Positions 11,128 to 23,735 of a stretch of DNA of 64,000 nucleotides are shown here, in pieces. The notes under the pieces were generated by a model, which searched no databases, was not told the origin of the DNA, and saw only the letters and a program-made list of their open reading frames with translations. The stretch lies in assembly GCF_002234675.1 (NCBI RefSeq), contig NC_019876.2, positions 24,143,371 through 24,207,370 on the forward strand. The letters are read 5' to 3'. Origin of the DNA: Oryzias latipes. Taxonomy: Eukaryota; Chordata; Actinopteri; Beloniformes; Adrianichthyidae. Positions within the stretch are counted from its first letter, which is position 1. The number at the start of each line of letters is the position of its first letter. A program made the position numbers and the translations under genes.

Positions 11128-11708
11128 GTGTTTTTGCCGGCGATTTTTCAATTGACCGACATGGCGGCAAATGTGCACCCCCTGCCAGTGTTTTTGCAGT
11201 GTCCCGGAGAACTGCCGCTACTGTACGCCATGTGGATGCGTATGTTCAACAACTACTTGCTTATGATAATATGCCTCAGGGATGCGTGGCCAGGAGCCAG
11301 ATGGAGAGCCACATTACTTCAATGCCTTGGAACTGAGGGACAGCGGATTTTCTACTCTTTGCCAGACACAGGTGACACTTTTGTTTCAGCTGTTGCTGCT
11401 CTGGAAGGGCCCTTTTCACCCAAACTCAACAGCGTTGTAGAAAGACACGCTTTCAGACATTGTACAACGTCACCACATGAAACAGTTATGCAGTATGTGG
11501 CCGCATTACGGGATCTTGTTTCCAAATGTGGATTTGATGGCAAGATGGACGAAATGATCCGTGAACAGTTCGTCGAAACGTTTCCAGCTCCAGCATAAGA
11601 GAAAGACTTTTGCTTGAACCAGATTTAACATTGGAAACAGCACTTACTCTTTCAACTCAACTGGGATCTGCAGTTCAGCAGGCTAAAGCAATAGCTGCAG
11701 ACCGCAGT
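11128..11708 (+). pseudogene. Gag-like region of the K02A2.6-like element
   Basis: Opens with a short N-terminal stretch typical of the family (FLQCPGELPLLYAMWMRMF), then CLGTEGQRIFYSLPDT and HETVMQYVAALRDLVSKCGF. This matches the gag-like N-terminal region of K02A2.6-type polyproteins. A stop or frameshift lies near 11597, after which LLLEPDLTLETALTLSTQLG continues in another frame. No CCHC knuckle is visible before the protease, so that part is lost or lies in the disrupted zone. Confidence 0.72.
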
Positions 11709-13145
11709 GGAGGGCTGCATTGGGATTGGGTCCAGCCGGGTCCCGCGGGACCAAACCCAAATCTCGCGGGATTGGGCGGTTTGAATTGTACTGCGGGCGG
11801 GAGCGGGCGGCAAAAAAAAAAAAACTCTGCGGGATCAGTGCTGGGATGAATATCTCATGAGTATATATTAGCGGACTACGTTAGGCTGTGCGGCTGTTGG
11901 AGTCTGATGTTCTGAAGCTCCGTGAAGGCACCAGGTAGAGACGCCCAATGGCCACTGTCATCTAACCTGTTGTTGGGGGTGTGCAACGCCCCGCCTCTTA
12001 GAAATTGTGCTCTTTAAAGCTTGATACCGTGGTCGCGTGTGGGCGGAGCTATCAGCTAAAGTTCTGGTCTGATCGCTGCATGGAGCGATGTGTTTATCAA
12101 TGCATGCTAGACACAAAGAATGTGGAGAGATCAGGTTTATTATTTTGAAGAGTTCTGCTTGGTAATCATGTTTCCATGTTTGAGTTCATAAAATCATCCC
12201 AGAGAAAGTCTCTGCTTCAACTCCCGCAGTGAAAGCTGCGTCTGAATCTGACGCCCGTGTTTCCATCTCTCTGACAGAGTTTGAAGCCAAAGCCCCTCCC
12301 CCACCTCTTTACCTGCTTTTCCTCTCTACCTGTTTACCTGTTCACATCCTCTGTAGCTGAGTTGTTTTTCTCCGCGCTCCCAGTGTATTCTACACAGAGA
12401 GCGCAAAATACGGTCATAGCAGGTTAACCCGTTAGTCGGAACGCTCTAGCGCAACAGAAGGATGAAAGAGCTGTCAATCTATCTGGCAACACTGCGCGGG
12501 ATAAGGAAGAAGCAGAGGTTTCCTGACGGGGACATGATGTCAATGGATGAAGCAGAAAAGAACCTCAAACGAGGTTCATCGTGAGACACGCATGGTGTTC
12601 AGATCTGCGTGCCGATGCCCCACTAAGGCGCAAAACAGCAAAAACGGGAAAAGGCTGAAGCAAAAAAAAAAAGTATTTTTCCGTCAGGAAAAATTAATTC
12701 ATAGATTTTCAGCTCTGTTGAACCATTAATGTTTTTCTTCCTCAATTCAAATGACTTTGACCTGCATATTTACCAGCTGGTTCAGCGCGCTTCAGGCCGT
12801 CTGTCTGCGCGCGGACACACGCACACTTTCAACCGAACAGAATTGTGAAAATATATTTAATAATTAAGTTGCACATTACACAAAGAGGAATGCATGAAAA
12901 GATGAGGCTGGAGGAGGGACATGAATCTCTTCAATAATATCAATACAAATACGTGTTTTTTTCCTGCGGGACGGGAGACGATACAAAATAAGTGCATCTC
13001 TATTACTGTGCGGGACTAAATTCTATGAGTTTTGGGGGTGCGGGCGGGAGTGGACATACATATTGCGGGAGCGGGCGGGATTGGTCAGAAATTCGGCAGG
13101 TGCGGGCGGGAGCGGGATGAAGAAAATAGTCCCGCGCAGGGCTCT
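11709..13145. mobile_element. Non-autonomous hAT-like DNA transposon
   Basis: A 1437-bp insertion flanked by the 10-bp direct repeat AGACCGCAGT (11699-11708 and 13146-13155), of which 8 bp would be the hAT target duplication. The ends form imperfect inverted repeats (GAGGGCTGCATTGGGA against GAGCCCTGCGCGGGA). Subterminal clusters of GCGGGCGGGA-type motifs occur at both ends (11735-11815 and 12960-13130), as expected of hAT transposase-binding repeats. No transposase frame is present. Confidence 0.75.
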
Positions 13146-15919
13146 AGACCGCAGTATGCCCGTCCAAGCCAAACAGCCTCATCCTTACCTACCTAAATCG
13201 AAGTACAAGCAGGACAGTCACATTGAACTTACTGTTGACACAGGCTCTGCTGTCTCTATTCTGCCATATCACATTTACAAACAGCATATTTGTGATACAC
13301 CATTATGCCCACCAGAACTTCAACTGGTGACATACACAAGGAAGTTAATTCCTGTCGTAGGCTGCTTAAATGTCACAGTGGTCAGAGGAGGCAAGACAGC
13401 TTCAGCTACAATCTTTGTTGTGAAAAAAGGCACGCCTCTCCTGGGACGAGATCTGTATTTCTGGCAATACTGTCCTTTCTCCTCACAAATCTCTGCCTGC
13501 ACCGCCGGTGATGCCAGCAGAACCATCGCTGCTTTCTTGCATCCCTACTGCTCTGACTGCTATCCATTGCCACACGTGGATGAAATTATTTGCTAACCTA
13601 CAGGGTGCAAAAATGTTTTCCACATTTTACCTGGCTAATGCATACTATCAGCTGCTAATGCATACTATCAGCTGCCTCTGCATGAAGACAGCAGAGACCT
13701 CACAGCATTTATTACTCATGATGGTCTCTTCAGATTTTGCAGGGTTCCATACGGACTCGCTTCTGCCCCCTCAGCTTTCCAGGAAATGATGAAAGAAATC
13801 CTCAGAGATCTTCCTGGTGTCCAAAATTACTTGGATGATCTCATTGTTTTTGGAAAAACCATTTCTGAACAGGATCAGAACCTTGATGCTGTCCTTCAGA
13901 GGCTCAAGAAAGCTGGACTAGTGCTCAATGACCCAAAATGCAATTTCAGAAAACCCTCATTGCGCTTTTTGTGTCACGTCGTTAGTACAGATGGCATTTT
14001 TCCTGATCAGGACCACATTGAGGCTGTACTGAAAGCCCCTCTATCTGATGCTGTTTCACTGAGATCCTTCCTGGGTTTGGTTTCCTGGTGCTCCAAATTC
14101 CTGCCCAATTTTGCAACCGTTGTAGCCCTTAAGCATATCTGTGCCAAGGAAAAGAACACATTGACCTGGACCTTGGCTGCACAAACCAGTTTCGAGGAAG
14201 TTAAACACCTCCTGGTCACTAATGCTGCTCTGGCACCTTTTGATGCAACCCTACACACTGTGGTGTCCACTGATGTCAGTGACTGTGGACTGGGTGCTGT
14301 GTTAGCTCAGGTGCACCCTGATGGCACTGAGAAAACAGTGGCTTTTGCCTCTCACACATTGTCTGTCACAGAGCAGAAATATTCTACTGTTAAGAAAGAA
14401 GCACTTGCATGCGTCTGGGCAACTGAGAAGTGTCGAACATATTTATGGGAACAACGTTTTACTGTCCGGACAGATCACCAAACATTGACAACGGGGAAAA
14501 AGGGATGGGTCGAGCTGGAATGCGTGTTGCCCGCTGGTCTGATTACAACATCATTTACCGACCAGGCTCTCAGAATTATACAGCTGATTGTCTTTCCCAC
14601 CTCCCCTTGCCTGTTGCTGACACATTCATTCCGAGTCCAGAACCAGAAATGGTAGCACAGATTTCTGCTGCTTATCTTCACTTCCCTTGTCTGACTTTGA
14701 GTTGGCATGTTCTTCTTGCCCTGATTTGTCTACGTTACGTTCTCAAATGGAAAAGGGCTGGCCTGCTTCTATTAAGTCAGTCAGAGAGGCACTTGCTCCT
14801 TATTATAACATTAAAGATGAACTTTCAGCATTAGATACATTCATCCTCAGAGGTTTGAGGATTGTTGTGCCGCTTTCTGTGAGACCTATGCTAATTACTC
14901 TTGCCCATGAGAGTCATTAAGGAATTGTGCGCACTAAACAGTGCTTGAGGGACCTTTATTGGTGGCCAAAGATGGACTCCCAAGTGCACGATGCTATAGC
15001 CTCATGTGTCATTTGTTAGACTAATGACAAAACAACCCATACACATCCTGCTCCTCTGCAGCTTGTTCCGCTTCCTGATGCACCATGGTAGAAGCAGGGA
15101 GTTGACATTGTTGGACCGTTTCAGACAGCTGACACTGCCTGCAGATTTGCCATCGCGCTGACTGATTACTATTCTAGGTGGCCTGAACTTGCTTTTTCAC
15201 CTACTGCTACTGCTAATGATGTCATTCGGTTCTTGTCTAGTGTTTTTAGTCGACATGGTAATTCTGAAAACATAGTTGCCGATAATGGTGCACAGTTTAC
15301 CTCTCACGTTTTCGCCTTTTTTCTTCTTCTGCGAGGCATAACACAGCAGAACATCTGTCTACTACCCAGCTGGCAATGGGGCGGTTGAGAGATTCACCGT
15401 GGTCTCAGATCCTGTATTCAGAGTGCAATTCAGCAATCCCTACCTTGGACTGAGGCTGTGACAGACTGGCTCCAGGTGTGCCGTGGAACTCCACATGCGA
15501 CCACCTCCATCTCTCCTTATGAGCTACTCAACGGTAGGAAGATGCAAACAAAACTTGACGTTCTTCCAGTAACCCCTGTTGTCCAGTTCAAAAACAGCAG
15601 AGCAGTATGCAACGTTACACCAACGCTAGACGTGGTTCACGTACACCATCTTTTCTGCCAGGAGAGAAAGTGTGAATAAGAAAGCCACATCATGTTGCTA
15701 AAGCACACCCCAGGTTTACTGCTCCTGCAACCGAGGAGAGGGCCAGAGGTGCAAACTCATTCTAACTCAGTGACGGGAAGACATGAAACGCTGCACATCT
15801 TGCTCGGTTTCCCGAGGCGACTGAACAAGCTGGTATTGAATGATGACACTTCTCCACCCACATGGAAACCAGTTCATGCTAAACACAAACCTAGATGGCA
15901 CAAGGATTATGTTATGTAA
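13146..15919 (+). pseudogene. Pol region of the K02A2.6-like element
   Basis: The protease carries LTVDTGSAVSILP (13216-13260). The reverse transcriptase shows a duplicated ANAYYQL segment (a 21-bp tandem repeat around 13635-13675) and VQNYLDDLIVFG with the YLDD motif. The RNase H begins VVSTDVSDCGLGAVLAQ, and the IIYRPGSQNYTADCLSHLP boundary motif follows. The integrase (about 14920-15560) has YWWPKMDS, VDIVGPFQ and IVADNGAQFTS. In-frame stops occur near 15017 and 15088, with several frameshifts. It is dead. Confidence 0.82.
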
Positions 15920-16106
15920 TTGATTTTGTTTGTAGCTGTGTGTTCAGAAAAACTTCAGATTTTCAAGTTATAGCTATTCATTGAACAGATAAACAACACG
16001 TTACAGTTTTTGTTTACCGTTTAAATACCTATTATTTGGACTGAGTGACTTGGTTACTAAAGGTGTTAAGTACAGTACCGCACTGTTGAAAAGTGAATGA
16101 CAATGT

Positions 16107-17110
16107 GTGAATATTACTTTGTATGAGTATCTTCTTTTACAGAGAGAGAAGATGTTGTGTCTTGTTCATGTTGTGTTCACGTTGGGGAATTATTCCGTTT
16201 TTAAAACGGTGTTACATGAGGTGGAGGTCATCCAAAATCAGGCGTTGAGAATATTTGCTGGGGCTATGAAGTCAACTCCTGCAGTGTTGTCACAGGTTGA
16301 AATGGGGGAACTGCCTTTAAATCTCAGAGCTAAACAACTGCTGCTTAATTATTGGGTAAACATACAGGGTAGTGGCGATGTAGATCACATGGTTACAAGA
16401 GCTGTTACTGTATTTTGGGAGAGTGATAGTGGGAAAAATGAAAGTGTTGGTTGGGAATTGTGTAGATTGACAAGAATAACAAAGATTAATGATAAGACCC
16501 TAGTTAAGAAGTCTTTGTAGCGAGCCACTCCTATGTGGGTTTGTCCAACCGTTTAAGTGGATTTTTATCGCCACATGAAGATGGAGGGTAGCAAATGGAA
16601 GAGGAATTGGGATGAAATCACAGCAGGCAGGTTAGACATGGTTCATGCTTCATTCATTCCCATTTACGCAGATGGATCTAAAGATCTGGAAACAAAGAGT
16701 TTTTCTTTCTGTATCCCTTAATTTAGAAAATATGTTGGATTGCATCATAATTTCGTTTGCACTGGTTGGCACAGAATAGAATTGGTGATGGTGTGATTTG
16801 CTTACACTCATTAAAAGCATTGATGTCTTTAAAATATTTTTTCTGATTGCAGGTCAGATCTAGTGTATGAAATTTATGAGAGTTTGTTCAGATTGGAAAA
16901 ATTGAAGATCAGTATTAGATCTATGTGGGTACCAGCACATAATGGGGTGGAGGGAAATTAAATGGCGGATTTTCTGGCAAAGCGGGCATTGAAACGGGGT
17001 GTAGAGATGGAAATTCCATAAGGAAGAACAGAAATTAGGACAATTATGGAAGAATGGCAGATGCAATGGGAAAGGCAGAGGAAAGGACGACATCTATTCA
17101 GTATACAGGA
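16107..17110 (+). pseudogene. RNase H-bearing LINE, 3' end of ORF2
   Basis: The first part reads EVIQNQALRIFAGAMKSTPA and MGELPLNLRAKQLLLNYW, typical of the region between reverse transcriptase and RNase H in LINEs of the I/Nimb/Jockey kind. YADGSKD (near 16668) and WVPAHNGVEGN with MADFLAKRA (about 16925-16990) are RNase H motifs. EEWQMQWERQRKGRHLFSIQ follows at about 17050-17105. Stops and a gap at about 16690-16850 break it. The exact clade is unresolved. Confidence 0.7.
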
Positions 17111-17259
17111 CAAGGTAGGGAAAGGTATGCATCTTAGATTAAACAGCAAAGATCAAGTCATAATATCACCATTTCGCCTGCAGGTGGTGAAAGAGTCTGT
17201 TGTCAGGCAAACGCGAGTCAGGTCACAGCACAGATTTTTATACATTTATCATTAAACTG

Positions 17260-18081
17260 TTAATTGTTGTTATATTGGCATAAAGGTTTTTATTGTTACT
17301 TTCTATTTAGAGCTTTGATACAGGAAATGAGGCTGACCCATATTAATAAGTTCATCCAGTGCAGCCAAGGAGTGGGAGAACTTAAAAAAAACATAGAAGG
17401 TTCGTGAAATGAAGGCCTGGACATTTCCGTGTAATTTGGCTCAGTTATTGATAGGAAAGCAGAGAATTGACTCTGTGCCACTTTGTGAATTTGTGTTTCC
17501 AGCACAGATAAAAAAAAACTGTACGGGAACATTCACTTATTAAAGTTCAGCTAGCTGTCTAATGAAAAGTATGTCCCATTTCAGTGAGGACAGTACAGTT
17601 ACCTTAACTTTAAACACCCCCAGAAATATTGCTCTCATCCTTGTCTTCATGGTGTGGTGCCGTTGTAACAGGCCTCAATGGCATTCCTCACGGGCTCCCT
17701 GTAGGGCAGGGGTGTCCACTTTTGGCATGTGAGCTACTTCTGAAACGACAATGTCTCAAAAAAGGAATACATCGTCTTGTCTACATATACAGTACACTGC
17801 AAAAAAGGAAAAGTTATTAGAACTTTAACTTGTATGGTAACAGACTTCCGCAAAATTTTGAGTTAAGGACCTAAACTTTTTAAGTTTTGTGTTGGAGTTT
17901 GCAAACTCATTTTTCTAAGTTCTTCTAACTCGGTTCTAAGTTGTATGAACTTAAAATTTCAAGTTAGATTAGCTTTGAATCCTAATTTTGACCAACTCAG
18001 ATGTAATTTACAGTGACATAAAATGTCACGTATTCCTAACTGAATCTTAACCTTTCCCAACTCAGTTATACAATGTAAAGA
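17260..18081. other. Non-coding; possible DNA-transposon ends
   Basis: No gene. The GGGCAGGGGTGTCCA motif near 17704 resembles a hAT terminal sequence, and ACACTGCAAAAAAG near 17803 resembles a common MITE end. Matching opposite ends were not found nearby. Confidence 0.35.
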
Positions 18082-18484
18082 CTTTCATTCATTCATTCAT
18101 TTTCTATTCTCTTTATTCCGTTTCAGGGTCACGGGGCTGCCAGAGCCTATCCCGGCCACTTGTGGGCGAAGGCAGGGGATGCCCTGGACAGGTTGCCAGT
18201 CTGTCGCAGGGTAGAATGTTCACAATAACACACTCATTCACTCTCACACTAACACCCTATGGACAATTTAGAGTTGCCAATTAACCTATGAAGCATGTTT
18301 TTGGACGGTGGGAGGAAGCCGGAGATCCTGGAGAGAACCCATGCATACACGGGGAGAACATGCAAACTCCACACAGAAAGGTCCCCATTGATGTTGTGTT
18401 TTTCATGTCCCCCAGCCAGGACTTGAACCAGGGGCCTTCTTGCTCTGAGGCAAGAGTGCTAACCACCGTTCCACCGTGCAGCCC
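18082..18484 (-). repeat. tRNA-derived SINE, minus strand
   Basis: The minus-strand head has a tRNA-like A box (near 18470) and B box (near 18425). The body contains the common fish segment for GTTTGCATGTTCTCCCCG. The tail ends in a TGAATGAATG run. Flanks carry the 9-bp target duplication ATGTAAAGA (18073-18081 and 18485-18493). A second member of the family lies at 48497-48868 on the other strand. Confidence 0.85.
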
Positions 18485-18493
18485 ATGTAAAGA

Positions 18494-19540
18494 GTTAATT
18501 TTTTTAATTGTAAAAACTGTAGATTCCAATTATTGGTAACTTAACTATAGGTTTCAGTAACCTAAAATTTAACATTTTGTGAACTTTTCTTTTTGACTTT
18601 CAATTCAGTTGTAAAATCCCACACATTAACCATCACATCAAATTTGAATCACAACTTTGGGTAAAAACTTGAGGGGGGGCGGAATGCTGGGAGTACGGAG
18701 CAACACGTCCACATGTCGGCTCTATTTCGGCCTTGGTCTTGATCGTCGGGGCACCGATACAAAACGAGAGCGGCTGGTGTGGCAGGCAGAGAGCCACTTG
18801 ATTAAGATCACCAGCTGCTTCATCAGCAGAGGGCTGATAAAAGCCTCACTGTCAGTAGAGGATCAGCCTGAGACCAGTTGCTTCCAGGTTGGAAGGTGCA
18901 GCAGGTGTGCAGCCTTCGGCTGTGTGTTGGGCCCTAACCGTAGCCGGGTATGTTTATGCTTTGTTCGCCTCCAGGTTGCTGCCGCACCATTCTTAATTTT
19001 ACCAAACTGTTTAGATCACAGGCAGTGTTTGGCCGGTCATGCGACTCTTGTGGGTAGTCCTTCTGAGCAGTGTAAGCAGGTATGTTTGCGTGTGTGCGTG
19101 TGTTGTATTATTTTTGGTTATTTGCGTTAATCAAAATTTATTTGTAGGTGCCACCGTTTCCTTTTTGTTTCCAGTTGTTTGTTCACATCCATGCTCTGCC
19201 CGACCCATTGACTCCTCAGTATTGTGAGTCTGCCAGCAGGGATCACTGAAGTGCCCAGGCCGGCGGCCACAGTATGCTATCAGGCTGCATCTGATGTTAG
19301 AATATTGATATTTCTCAGAGAAGCATGAGCATCAGGAGTACAGATGCAGTTGTCCAGCCATGAGGTGGAATGCCAGGCATCACTTATATAAGTAAAGCTT
19401 GTATCTGGGAGAAGTACTATGCTTGATTAGGTGAGATTATTTTCTTCACAGAAATTGCCTAAATGATGACCAAATATTGATGAGTAATCTGAGAGATCAG
19501 CATTAAAATCTCCTATAACAAGCGTTATGTGGAAAGATCA
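18494..19540. other. Unassigned, probably 5' part of a retroelement
   Basis: No gene is recognised. The tract around 18660-19260 is GC-richer than its surroundings and looks like an untranslated leader of a repeat. No diagnostic domain is present. Confidence 0.3.
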
Positions 19541-20480
19541 ACCTGTCAGATCTACCATTTATTAGCCAAACAGTTAAAAAACAGGATTGTTTCAAAATTG
19601 TTAATATAATTGCCACTTTAAAAGTCTGGTGGGAATTTCTCAAAATATCAAAATCATCAATTCAACCATGCAAAATGACACCCATCTGGAACAACCCAGA
19701 CATCCTTATAAACAAATAAATGATACACTTCCCAGCTTGGCAAGCAGGGGGCATAAAACAACTAGAGCACATAATTATTGATAGAAGATTCATAACTCCC
19801 CAGGAACGTCAAGACAAACATGAAATAAACAACTTCTTGGAATATCACCAACTTAAATCAATTATTACTAAAAAGTTTAAATGCAGAGACAACGATTTAA
19901 AGCTACCAGATGTAGTTACCACTCTGATTAATTTCTCTATGAATAAAACTCTCTCCAAAATATACAAACTTTTATGTAATTTAGATAATAATATTTCACT
20001 TCCGACAACAAAATGGGATGCGGATTTGAGCATCAGCACAGATGAAAGCTTCTGGTCAGAACTTTGTCTAAACACCTTTAAACTGACAAAAATTCCAAAT
20101 CTGCAGCTAATCCATTTCAAAACTCTTCACAGAATTTACTACACTGGACAGAGGATGTTCAAGATGGGTTTCAGTAACTCAGACATTTGTCAGCACTGTG
20201 ACAGTAATCTACCCGACAATTACATGCATGCACTGTGGTTCTGCACTCCTGTCCAGACTCTATGGCAGCAGGTATGTGCCGATCTATCAGTCTGGCTTAA
20301 GGTTTCGATCACGGCTTCACCGTCACTTTGTGTGCTTGGTGACATGAGTGCCATTGATATAGAAGGAGGATTAGTATCTATAATTTTCATAACTCTGTAT
20401 TGCTAAAAAAACTATTTTAATAAATTGGAAAAACAAGAAAAATGTAAATATAAGTCAACACAGAAATCTGCTGCTTGATC
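19540..20480 (+). pseudogene. L1/Tx1-type LINE, C-terminal part of ORF2
   Basis: Reads VWWEFLKISK and then, after one stop, a 228-residue frame with FKTLHRIYYTGQRMFKMG and the zinc-binding C-terminus CQHCDSNLPDNYMHALWFC. This is the usual end of L1-clade ORF2. It continues out of frame with ILINWKNRK toward 20440. The upstream endonuclease and reverse transcriptase are absent, so it is 5'-truncated or decayed. The following G-rich tract (20570-20825) suits an L1 3' UTR. Confidence 0.75.
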
Positions 20481-20569
20481 ATATCAGCTTGGAAAAAATG
20501 TCAGCCCAAAGCTCAAGTAACTTTGAAAGAATTCAGTCTCTCTGGTCTCCCATAGCTAACTCCATGACT

Positions 20570-20825
20570 TAGGGGGTGGGGGGGCCTGGTCGTCACTGCT
20601 CCTTGCCCTTCTGCCGTGGTTCGGGGTGGGGGTCGGGGCCTCCGGTGCCTGGCGGGGGTTGGTGTGGGCTCCGTTGGTCGGGTCCGGTGCCTGTGTGGGG
20701 CGGGCTGGGGCGCTGCGTGATCCTCTGGGCTTGGGGGGGGGGGTGCGTGTTGGGGGGGGGGGGGGGTCTGGCTTGGCTTGGGGGAGTGGTCCCTTTGTCT
20801 GTGCTGGGGGGGGGTTGGCGGGGGT
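20570..20825 (+). repeat. G-rich tract in the presumed L1 3' UTR
   Basis: Many runs of three or more G, including runs of 11 and 14 near 20735-20765. The tract can form G-quadruplexes on the plus strand. Open frames over it are low-complexity artefacts. Confidence 0.7.
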
Positions 20826-20835
20826 TTTATCAGCA

Positions 20836-23735
20836 AATATCAGATATTTGCGGTTCAGACATTACCACGTGACTGACTGTTTTCACAACAAAGCGCTCCT
20901 CCAGCGTCTTCTTCTGCTACTTATGAGCTGCGCGGTTATCTCACCAGCTCCCCCTGCTGCTCAATTACCTCACAGAATCCCAACTGTTGTGCAACTAATT
21001 CTGAAAGGAAATCCCCTTTGTCAGCATACTATTGTTCATCACAACCTCAACCCATATATAATATAACTGTTTTATATAATAATAGGAATCATCCACTTAA
21101 TTCCTCTTACAACCAGCCAAAGAACCATTATCCTCTTAAAAATAAGAGGTCTAGAAATCCTCATAACTTGGTCACTATTAATCTTTCATCAAACCCTGTA
21201 TCATATCCTACACGCTTTGGACTTCTGAATATTAGATCCCTGGCTAACAAATCGTTTACTTGCCATGACCTCATTACTAGCAACAAAATAGATTTTCTAA
21301 TGCTAACAGAATCCTGGCTCAGGGATGGAGATTGTGTCCCCCTGATAGAATCCTCCCCGCCCAATTTCTCCTTCTTTACCAAACCCAGACCCTCAGGGAG
21401 GGGTGGGGGACTTGCCATTTTATACAACAATAATTTTAACTGCACTTCAGCCACTTTTGGTGATTTTAAATCTTTTGAGTCTTTATATTTTTATATAAGT
21501 GGTTTGAGTAAAGTCTTATGTATTCTTATTTATAGGCCCCCCAAATCAACATCTGGTTTTATTGAGGAGTTTGCTGAACTTCTCTCCCTGGTTATGCCAA
21601 CACATGATAAAGTTATCATTGCTGGAGATTTCAACATCCATGTGTGCTGCTCAGATAATCAACTAGCAAGGGAATTTTTAAACATCATTGATTCTTTTAA
21701 CCTTGATCAAGCTATCACTGGATCAACCCATATTAAAGGTCATACTCTAGATACTATTCTAACATGTGGGATCTCAGTCCCCAATGTGACATGTATGGAT
21801 TTTGTTATGTCTGACCGTAAGTGCATTTTGTTTTCTCCAGAACTAAATGCTAATCCCCCTGAGTCTAAGGCTAATTTCATTTACTCACGTGTCTTCAACC
21901 CATCTACTGCAGCAAATTTTGGAAATTTTTTCTCTGCCCCTTTGGGTTTAAATTCTGATGCAAACAGTATTTTATCAAATTTTAACTCAGCGACTGCACG
22001 CATCCTGGACCAAATTGCCCCTTTCAGGTTGAGAAAAGTCCAAAATAAAAATCTGCCTTGGATAACTGATAGTATTCGCAACTCAAAAAGAACCTGTCGC
22101 AGAGCCGAACGCAAATGGAAAGCTTCTAAATCAACTGTGGACTTGGACACCTTGAAAAATCACATGAATAATTTTAACCGTCAAATGAAAAAGGCAAGAT
22201 CAGACTACTTCTCCCAATTAATTGATGCCAATAGAAATAATCCCAGGGTACTTTTTAAGGTCATAAATCAGCTAAGTGAAGCTCCACATACTAGCAATTT
22301 ACCGACTTCCCCAGTAATCTGTGAGCAATTTGCAAATCATTTTAACAAAATTTCTAACATTAGGTCTCAGATATCCTTTACCAGATCTATGTCACCTCCT
22401 ATTCTGTCAACTCCACCTGCAAGACCCACAGTGGTCTTAGAAGACTTTCAGTCAATCTCCCCCAACACTCTTTCTGAGATTGTTCATAAAATGAAACCAT
22501 CCCATTGCTCTCTGGACATTATGCCGGTTAGATTTTTTAAAGAAATATATGGATCGATTAGCTCCCACATACTGTTCTTAATGAACACCTCTCTTTCAAC
22601 TGGCACAGTCCCAGATGATTTTAAGGCTGCTATGATTCAGCCACTATTGAAAAAACCCACCCTGGACCCAAGTTGCTTGGAGCACTACAGGCCAATCTCA
22701 AAACTGCCTTTCCTGGCTAAGATCCTGGAAAGGTTAGTGGCTGAGCAGGTAATTTCCATTTTAAATAAAAATAAATTATTTGAGACCCTTCAATCTGGTT
22801 TCAAGGCCAACCACAGCACAGAGACTGCGTTGCTGAGAGTGATGAATGACCTTTTAATGGCTGCAGACTCAGGAAAAATATCCATTTTAGTTCTTTTAGA
22901 TCTCAGTGCAGCATTTGATACAGTTGACCACTCCATTTTATTACAACGTCTAAAATCTTGGGTAGGTTTCTCTGGCACCGTTTTTAACTGGTTTTATTCT
23001 TATTTATCGAACAGGTTTTTTAATGTGTTCATCGGCAATTCTTGCTCGTCCAAAGTGAAAATGACATGTGGCGTTCCCCAGGGATCGGTACTGGGACCTC
23101 TGTTATTTTCAATTTACATGTTGCCATTGGGGGAGATAATTCGCCGACATAACCTTAATTTTCATTTTTATGCCGATGATACGCAACTCTATTTATCATT
23201 TAAACCTGGTGACCTTGGTCTTTTAAATAATCTCAATAGCTGCATTGCTGATATTAAAACCTGGATGGCCCAAAATTTTTTGCAATTGAATATGGACAAA
23301 ACGGATGTAATTATTTTTGGTTCAGTTGAGGCCCGAAATGGCGTGGCTCAGAAATTGGAGTCTCTGTCTAAATATGTTTCTTCAAACTGCAGAAATCTGG
23401 GGGTGATATTTGATACCGATTTGAATTTGGAGACGCATGTTAAATCAGTAGTCAAATCTTGTTTCTGGCAACTACATAGGTCATACAGGATAACCCCTCT
23501 CCTATCAAAAAAATGTCTAGAAATGGTGATTCACGCTTTTATTTTTTCCCGTTTGGACTATTGTAACGCACTCTACACATGCCTTTCACAGCAGAGTGTG
23601 TATCAACTCCAGTTAGTCCAAAATGCTGCCGCCAGACTTTTAACCGGAACCAGAATGAGAGACCACATCACTCCAGTTTTAGCGTCCCTGCACTGGCTCC
23701 CAGTCCGTTTTAGAATAGATTTTAAAATTCCTCCT
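20836..23735 (+). mobile_element. L2/CR1-like LINE inserted in L1 3' UTR
   Basis: A non-LTR element with a short leader (about 20836-21017), then endonuclease and reverse transcriptase. L1-type 3' UTR sequence lies on both sides (G-rich before, CA-rich and G-rich after 23760), so it appears to have jumped into the L1 remnant. The 3' end is missing: the frame leaves LINE sequence right after FRIDFKI. No clear target duplication was found. Confidence 0.65.

Larger units (their letters stand above)
11128..15919 (+). mobile_element. K02A2.6-like Ty3/gypsy element, decayed and interrupted
   Basis: A plus-strand gypsy internal region holding a gag-like part, aspartic protease, reverse transcriptase, RNase H and integrase in that order, without a chromodomain. 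It ends in RWHKDYVM, like the pol terminus of this class. It is split by a hAT-like insertion at 11709-13145, whose target duplication falls in the gag/protease reading frame (ADRS before, DRSM after). Multiple stops and frameshifts make it inactive. I could not identify LTRs on either side, so its limits are those of recognisable coding similarity. Confidence 0.82.

Noticed and set aside
17803-18660. Complete MITE starting ACACTGCAAAAAAG
   Set aside because: No matching inverted end was found, so only a possible fragment is noted.
20576-21066. Frames of 98-146 codons over the G-rich tract
   Set aside because: Low-complexity Gly/Trp-rich or Pro-rich products of a repeat 3' UTR, overlapping the LINE leader.
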